Assembly: GCA_037389465.1 (NCBI GenBank)
Contig: JAZARR010000089.1
Location: forward strand, 186,001-250,000
From: Baylisascaris procyonis
Taxonomy: Eukaryota > Nematoda > Chromadorea > Rhabditida > Ascarididae
DNA length: 64,000 nucleotides
Reading direction: 5' to 3'
This document shows positions 60,333 through 64,000 of the stretch, in pieces (the first letter of the stretch is position 1; every line of letters begins with the position of its first letter). The notes under the pieces are model-generated. The model searched no databases. It saw nothing but the letters and a program-made list of their open reading frames with translations, and was not told the DNA's origin. The position numbers were made by a program, and so were the translations under genes.

Positions 60333-63300
60333 CTTTCAGGGCAAAATTTATGGAAGTTAATTTACATATCTTAAAGAATTGCAAAAATTTGAATTTTTAA
60401 AAGATCCCATTAGAAAATTTCTGCTTGATTTTATTACTCAAAAATAAAAATAAATAATTATGCCGTAAACAAGTGGGAAATGGTCGTTCTATTTGACACC
60501 TTCTTCTTTTCCAATTGCTCTTCCCCCTAATTTTTTCTCAATTAAGCGCAATAGTGCTCATAATGAATAGCATGATGAAAAGTTGGAAACTATAGGTGCA
60601 GGAATGTTGTATTTTTATGCAAATGTGCTGAAATTGATATTTGCGACCTTTTTTCTCGGCAACGGTTAGGCCTATGTAGTTACTGCCTGCTTCGTTCGAT
60701 ACAACTTTCAAAGCTCTATAAAATGATCTATACTTTATTATACTTCGAAAGAAAAGTTGAAAATCGAATCGACCGGCCGGAAATTTTGAAATCTCGATTT
60801 TTGGAATTTAGGGGGTTCTCGTTCTCGGCCGCTGTTTCATATGGTGTTAAGAGACCTTTTGGTTTGTGATCAGCTCGTCGAGAGCTCTTCAACGGTATAT
60901 GAAATGCCACCCGAGGACAAATATGAGCCGAGAAAAAAAATCCCAAAAATCGCAATCATTCAACCGTAAGGGGGGTAGTAGTACAGGGAAAATTTGAAAA
61001 AAAAATCTTTTGTCGCCGATTTCGGTTTTTTTTTGGTATCAAACCATACAGCTCGATGAGCTGATCACGAATATGTACATTGTTTGCCTTATTATATGAA
61101 AAGATGGAAATTATAGGTGCGGGAATGTTCTATTTTTATACAAATGTACTGTATTGGAGATTTCGGAATTTTTTTCTCGGCAACGGTTAGGCCTATGGAG
61201 CTGCGGTTTGCTTTATTTCATACAACTTTGAATGTTCTATAAAATGATCTATACTTTATTATACTTCGAAAGAAAAGTTGAAAATCGAATCGACCGGCCG
61301 GAAATTCTGAAATCTCGATTTTTGGAATTTAGGGGGTTCTCGTTCTCGGCCGCTGTTTCATATGGTGTTAAGAGACCCTTTGGTTTGTGATCAGCTCGTC
61401 GAGAGCTCTTCAACGGTATATGAAATGCCGCCCGAGGACAAATATGAGCCGAGAAAAAAAATCCCCAAAATCGCAATCATTCAACCGTAAGGGGGGTAGT
61501 AGTACAGGGAAAATTTGAAAAAATATCTTTTGTCGCCGATTTCGGTTTTTTTTTTGGTATCAAACGATACAGCTCGATGAGCTGATCACGAATATGTGCA
61601 TTGTTTGCCTTTTTATATGAAAAGATGGAAATTATAGGTGCGGGAATGTTCTATTTTTATACAAATGTACTGTATTGGAGATTTCGGAATTTTTTTTCTC
61701 GGCAATCGTTGGGCCTGTAGAGTTGCGGTTTGCTTTTTTCAATAGAACTTTAAAAGATGAAAAAGTGTTATTCTGAGTGAAGCAGCAGCTAGTTTCAATA
61801 CAGATGATCATTGCAACAATAATTGACCTACCCATTTGTGATCCAATCATTGAAATATTCGAAAATCCACACAATGCGTATGTAGCAATCATTTGCGCCC
61901 GTTTCTGTAAATCTTCTTTCAATGATTTGCTAATATCTACCTATATATTATTGTTTTATTACCATTACAGGTTTTATTGCCGACAGTTATTTGCTTCGAT
62001 ATTACCAGTACATTGAGGTTTTATTTCCAAACCAAGGTACAAGTAATATGATATCGAAATATGCAATTCCCTAATTATAATTAAGCACTATAAATTTAAA
62101 ATCAAATATGCAACCAAATGGAGATGAGGATCGACCGGCACTTGAACCATTCAGGAAACGCGTGCAGCAAGGACAGTGAATTCGGTTGAAAAAATATTGC
62201 AAGAAAGGAAAGTGTTGACGGAAATAGTATTGGTCAAAGCCCAATCAAAATGTAGTTCACACTGCCCACTCCACCCCTACCCCTCCCTTCTTCCCTCTTT
62301 GAATTTATATTGATTCATTTTCAGAAAAATTTGCATGAAGTTATAACTTAAAATAATAAATAAAAATTTCATGTAAAAAGAAAGCGAGGAAGAGGATCGT
62401 TAATAAAAGTGAAATAAAGAAATTAATTAACTGACGCCCGTCAATTGCCCAGTGCTCATCAATTCATGTAGATGTTGATAGGCAATAAATTCGTTCAGAA
62501 CAGTTTTCATACCCATTAACTCAGCAACCAATAATGTTTCCTCTGTTTCTTTCTGAAATACGTTAGAGCAATTAACTTTTGATTCGAAATGTTCCATTTC
62601 GTAGATTTTTTTAAAATTATCTGAAAAATTTTCAGAAATTTTCACTCAACTTTAAAAAAGTTTCAAACGCTAAATGAAAATGAAAATTTAAAAAAGAAAG
62701 AGTTCATTTGTGTGAATGAAATTCTTATTGGAAAGCTAACTAATAAGATAAGCTCTTTGTAAGCTTAGTGACAACGCTAATATTACAATTTCTTGTTTAA
62801 CAAGAGATTTGCTTTTGCTATTATAAGTAGCATAAATTTTGCAGTTCAAAGGAGTTGGTGCCTAATTTAAATCCAACTTTTCAACTTAAATTTTTACTCA
62901 ATTCACACTTATTTTCATCCAAAACACATTAATTCGAAACTGAGAAATGAAAAAAATGTGCTTATTGTCTCTAGTTACTGTCATATATTTTTATGTACCT
63001 AAAGTATTGCATGTGTTATGAGAAGAATTAAACTACGATATGCAAATTTATTAGAATATATTATTGTAGAAATGAGAGAAATGAAAAATAATATTGTTCA
63101 ATAGAAATAGGCATATAAGAGAAACGATTTTTTTTTAACCGCTGGATCGGTTGCGTCTGATGCACCCATCATATACGCTAATGGATAGAAACAATAACCA
63201 AGAATTTGCTGAAAAAGAAAAACAACAACCTTAGAATTTGTTATGAGAAAATGATTTTGAAATTGTTTGATTTTTATGAGATTATAAAAGGTAAAATTCT

Positions 63301-63974
63301 AGAAATGGAAATGCTGCTTTTCATAGATAGTAGATTTTTGATGTTTATTTTTATCCATGAGAAGTTAGTTACCTGTAGTTATACTTTCTACCTTTATTAA
63401 TCAATTAAATATATTCCAATTGTTTCATTTTTTTCTACTTTAAATAAAGAAAAGTGTTATTATTATTATTTGTTGTTGCGTAACCTAATTTTGGACTAAT
63501 TTTTTTCCAGAAATTTAAATGCTTGTTTAAAAAATAATTTTAATTGTAAAATAGCTTATATGAGCAATACACAAGCTAAAGATTATCTTGAATTTCACCT
63601 ATCTTGCCACCTCTTCACTTATTCTCTCCCTCCCAGCCCCTCTTCTCTCATAAATGTCAGAGAGACGAAAGATTAAATACACTTGGGGGCCAACGACTAT
63701 ATTAAGTCTGATAAATTGCATCGACTAGCTTGAGATTGAGCTTTTTAACATTGAGCTCGAGCTCGGGTTCTCTTCTTTTTTAATGGAAATATAAAATGTA
63801 CCAACATTAAATGAGAGATCTTGAATGTCGACAAGTGAACCAAAGAAACGAACAACGGCGTTAAGTAAAGCGAGAAGCGCAATATAGACAACTAGATTAG
63901 CGCCAATCGCCCAAACGAATTTTGATGAATGATATGCTCCATCACAAATACATTCCAATATATTGCTTACTTCC
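59317..63974 (-). CDS. SLC28: Concentrative nucleoside transporter (SLC28/CNT), C-terminal part
   Basis: Six exons: 63974-63806, 63208-63140, 62552-62436, 61940-61832, 60082-59975, 59426-59317, giving the last 226 residues; earlier exons lie beyond the right edge. FVWAIGANLVVYIALLALLN, then SLVDIQDLSF, match the core of human CNT3. The transport signature VAELMGMKTVLNEFIAYQ contains the NEF residues of the nucleoside/sodium site. ATYALCGFSN and the helix VVVRALIAGIFSCFMTACVA follow, then a short hydrophilic tail ending QQSIF. CNTs import nucleosides against a gradient using Na+ or H+. Phases agree in all joins; the donors GTTGGT and GTCAGT are unusual. A 521-base tandem repeat and a TA microsatellite lie in the intron at 60083-61831. 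Confidence 0.93.
60266..60330. repeat. TA dinucleotide microsatellite, about 32 units
   Basis: This pure TA run lies in the transporter intron, about 180 bases upstream of exon 60082-59975 in transcript order. Confidence 0.95.
60575..61755. repeat. 521-bp tandem repeat, two full copies and one partial, in a transporter intron
   Basis: Units begin at 60575, 61096 and 61617 with the same word (ATGAAAAG), giving an exact 521-base period. The third copy decays after about 61755. Each full unit has an inverted pair, GTGATCAGCTCGTCGAG (60866) and CTCGATGAGCTGATCAC (61052), matching at 16 of 17 bases. A second degenerate pair surrounds TTTCATATGG. Each full unit also holds a 75-codon minus-strand open frame (60728-60955, 61249-61476) differing at three residues. 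There is no transposase or terminal target duplication that I can see. Confidence 0.9.
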
Positions 63975-64000
63975 CTTAAATTATCGTATACGATGTGTTA

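Noticed and set aside
60728..61476. The two 75-codon frames in the 521-bp repeats as real genes
   Set aside because: Similarity between them is explained by recent duplication of the whole unit; nothing shows selection on the protein.

Overview
The window looks like nuclear DNA from a nematode. It is AT-rich. Genes are broken into many small exons with T-rich 3' splice sites (TTTCAG, TTGCAG, TTTTAG). Most start codons sit a few to about 15 bases after such an acceptor, as expected for spliced-leader trans-splicing. The Werner-type helicase lacks an exonuclease domain, as in C. elegans. I cannot name the species; the long introns are unlike C. elegans and would fit many other nematodes.

I rebuilt seven protein genes by joining exons by hand. 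For the six complete ones the summed coding length is divisible by three and every splice phase agrees. Left to right: (1) minus strand, 429-2241, a small two-MIT-domain protein like the N-terminus of calpain-7; (2) minus, 4564-16799, WDR60/DYNC2I1, the dynein-2 intermediate chain for intraflagellar transport, 19 exons; (3) minus, 19253-24972, a four-transmembrane protein with a proline-rich N-terminal tail, 5 exons, not recognised; (4) minus, 29816-41522, a Werner-type RecQ helicase (wrn-1), 18 exons; (5) plus, 42368-52849, a DDX42/SF3b125 DEAD-box helicase, 17 exons, head-to-head with wrn-1 across 845 bases; (6) plus, 54241-57930, TMEM147, 5 exons; (7) minus, 59317 to beyond the right edge, the C-terminal half of a concentrative nucleoside transporter (SLC28/CNT), convergent with TMEM147.

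The genes do not form one pathway. The neighbourhood mixes membrane trafficking, ciliary transport, DNA repair, splicing, ER membrane-protein insertion and nucleoside uptake. The spacings (1.4-4.8 kb) do not suggest an operon.

The points most worth a second look are regulatory or structural: a near-perfect 26-bp hairpin just upstream of a 3' splice site in WDR60; an 11-bp hairpin that encloses a 5' splice site in DDX42, with a second in-frame donor 27 bases downstream; two GC-AG introns; two X-box-like motifs upstream of the ciliary gene; a 521-bp tandem repeat inside the transporter gene; tandem duplications that copy 5' splice sites; and a short tRNA-like element with a B box. I saw no rRNA, CRISPR array, recognisable transposase or prokaryotic gene.
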